Source of the DNA: Deltaproteobacteria bacterium
Lineage (GTDB): Bacteria > Myxococcota_A > UBA796 > CAJQPC01
DNA length: 64,000 nucleotides
Assembly: GCA_016717595.1 (NCBI GenBank)
Contig: JADKFE010000028.1
Span: forward strand, 25,903-89,902
Reading direction: 5' to 3'
Shown here: in pieces, positions 63,892-64,000 of the stretch
How the letters are laid out: every line of letters starts with the position of its first letter
How positions within the stretch are numbered: the first letter of the stretch is position 1
Position numbers and translations under genes: made by a program
The notes under the pieces: model-generated
The model's database searches: none
Told to the model about the DNA's origin: nothing
What the model saw: the letters and a program-made list of their open reading frames with translations, nothing else

Positions 63892-64000
63892 GGCGCTTGG
63901 ACTCCAGATCAGGGGTGCGCACAGTGTAGCGAACGCCGCGCGCCGTGGTAGACCTCAATCGCTGAACGTCACCAAGCAAAATGCTGACGGTCGCGGGCCC
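63892..64000 (-). promoter_or_regulatory. 109-bp region upstream of the TSP3 gene
   Basis: Non-coding to the window edge. On the minus strand a TACACT hexamer about 40 bases before the ATG could serve as a -10 box, but no -35 match was found at 16-18 bp. Nothing else recognised. Confidence 0.3.

Overview
The window looks like chromosomal DNA from a high-GC, Gram-negative, predatory-type or saprophytic deltaproteobacterium in the broad sense, most likely Myxococcota. The evidence is consistently high GC with G/C-ending codons, many lipoproteins with lipoboxes, secreted M4 and M64 metalloproteases, FG-GAP/MopE-type and thrombospondin-type-3 repeat surface proteins, and four proteins ending in a Cys + hydrophobic helix + Arg-cluster tail of the MYXO-CTERM kind. 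This assignment is inference. No rRNA or tRNA gene, CRISPR array, insertion sequence or phage gene was recognised.

Layout. 1-14 kb (minus strand): an AddA/AddB-like recombination helicase-nuclease pair cut by the left edge; a CbbO/NorD-like VWA protein with its CbbQ/NorQ-like AAA+ ATPase; an alpha-2-macroglobulin-like protein split into two overlapping genes; and a polytopic membrane protein. 14-20 kb: mutY, a molybdopterin-binding-domain gene, an M64 peptidase gene broken by a 1-base frameshift, and a tandem pair of membrane-anchored TPR proteins. 20-29 kb: two tandem, paralogous giant FG-GAP/MopE surface lipoproteins, the second frameshifted, with an AT-rich promoter region holding a perfect 12-bp inverted repeat. 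29-34.6 kb: a membrane/coiled-coil protein, a secreted VWA protein, a HEAT/TPR-like secreted protein and a small lipoprotein.

34.6-40 kb holds the most unusual locus. Seven minus-strand membrane-protein genes are joined almost entirely by 4-base stop/start overlaps. The last five follow the order and motif pattern of the Complex I membrane arm (NuoJ-K-L-M-N), but every subunit is far shorter than normal and most ion-channel residues are gone. I read this as a reduced or repurposed Complex-I-like membrane module. No peripheral-arm or NuoA/H gene is present in the window.

40-49.5 kb: lipoproteins, an LPG-synthase/AglD-type flippase-like protein, a coupled PfkB kinase / SIR2-like / fumarylacetoacetase-family trio, an ion-transporter-superfamily-like protein coupled to gamma-glutamyltransferase, and an isolated EutL-like tandem BMC microcompartment shell protein. 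49.5-64 kb: a rhomboid protease fused to a TPR-like tail, queG and trxB (divergent), a secreted thermolysin-family (M4) protease, an SGNH-hydrolase-like protein, a stand-alone receiver protein, lipoproteins, a DUF938-type methyltransferase, and a giant protein with 32 Asp-rich thrombospondin type 3 repeats.

Most genes are housekeeping or envelope functions. The noteworthy items are the reduced nuoJKLMN-like operon, the orphan shell protein, the split thioester-less macroglobulin, and two homopolymer frameshifts that may be assembly errors. Start codons were chosen from Shine-Dalgarno matches and neighbour overlaps wherever these could be seen.
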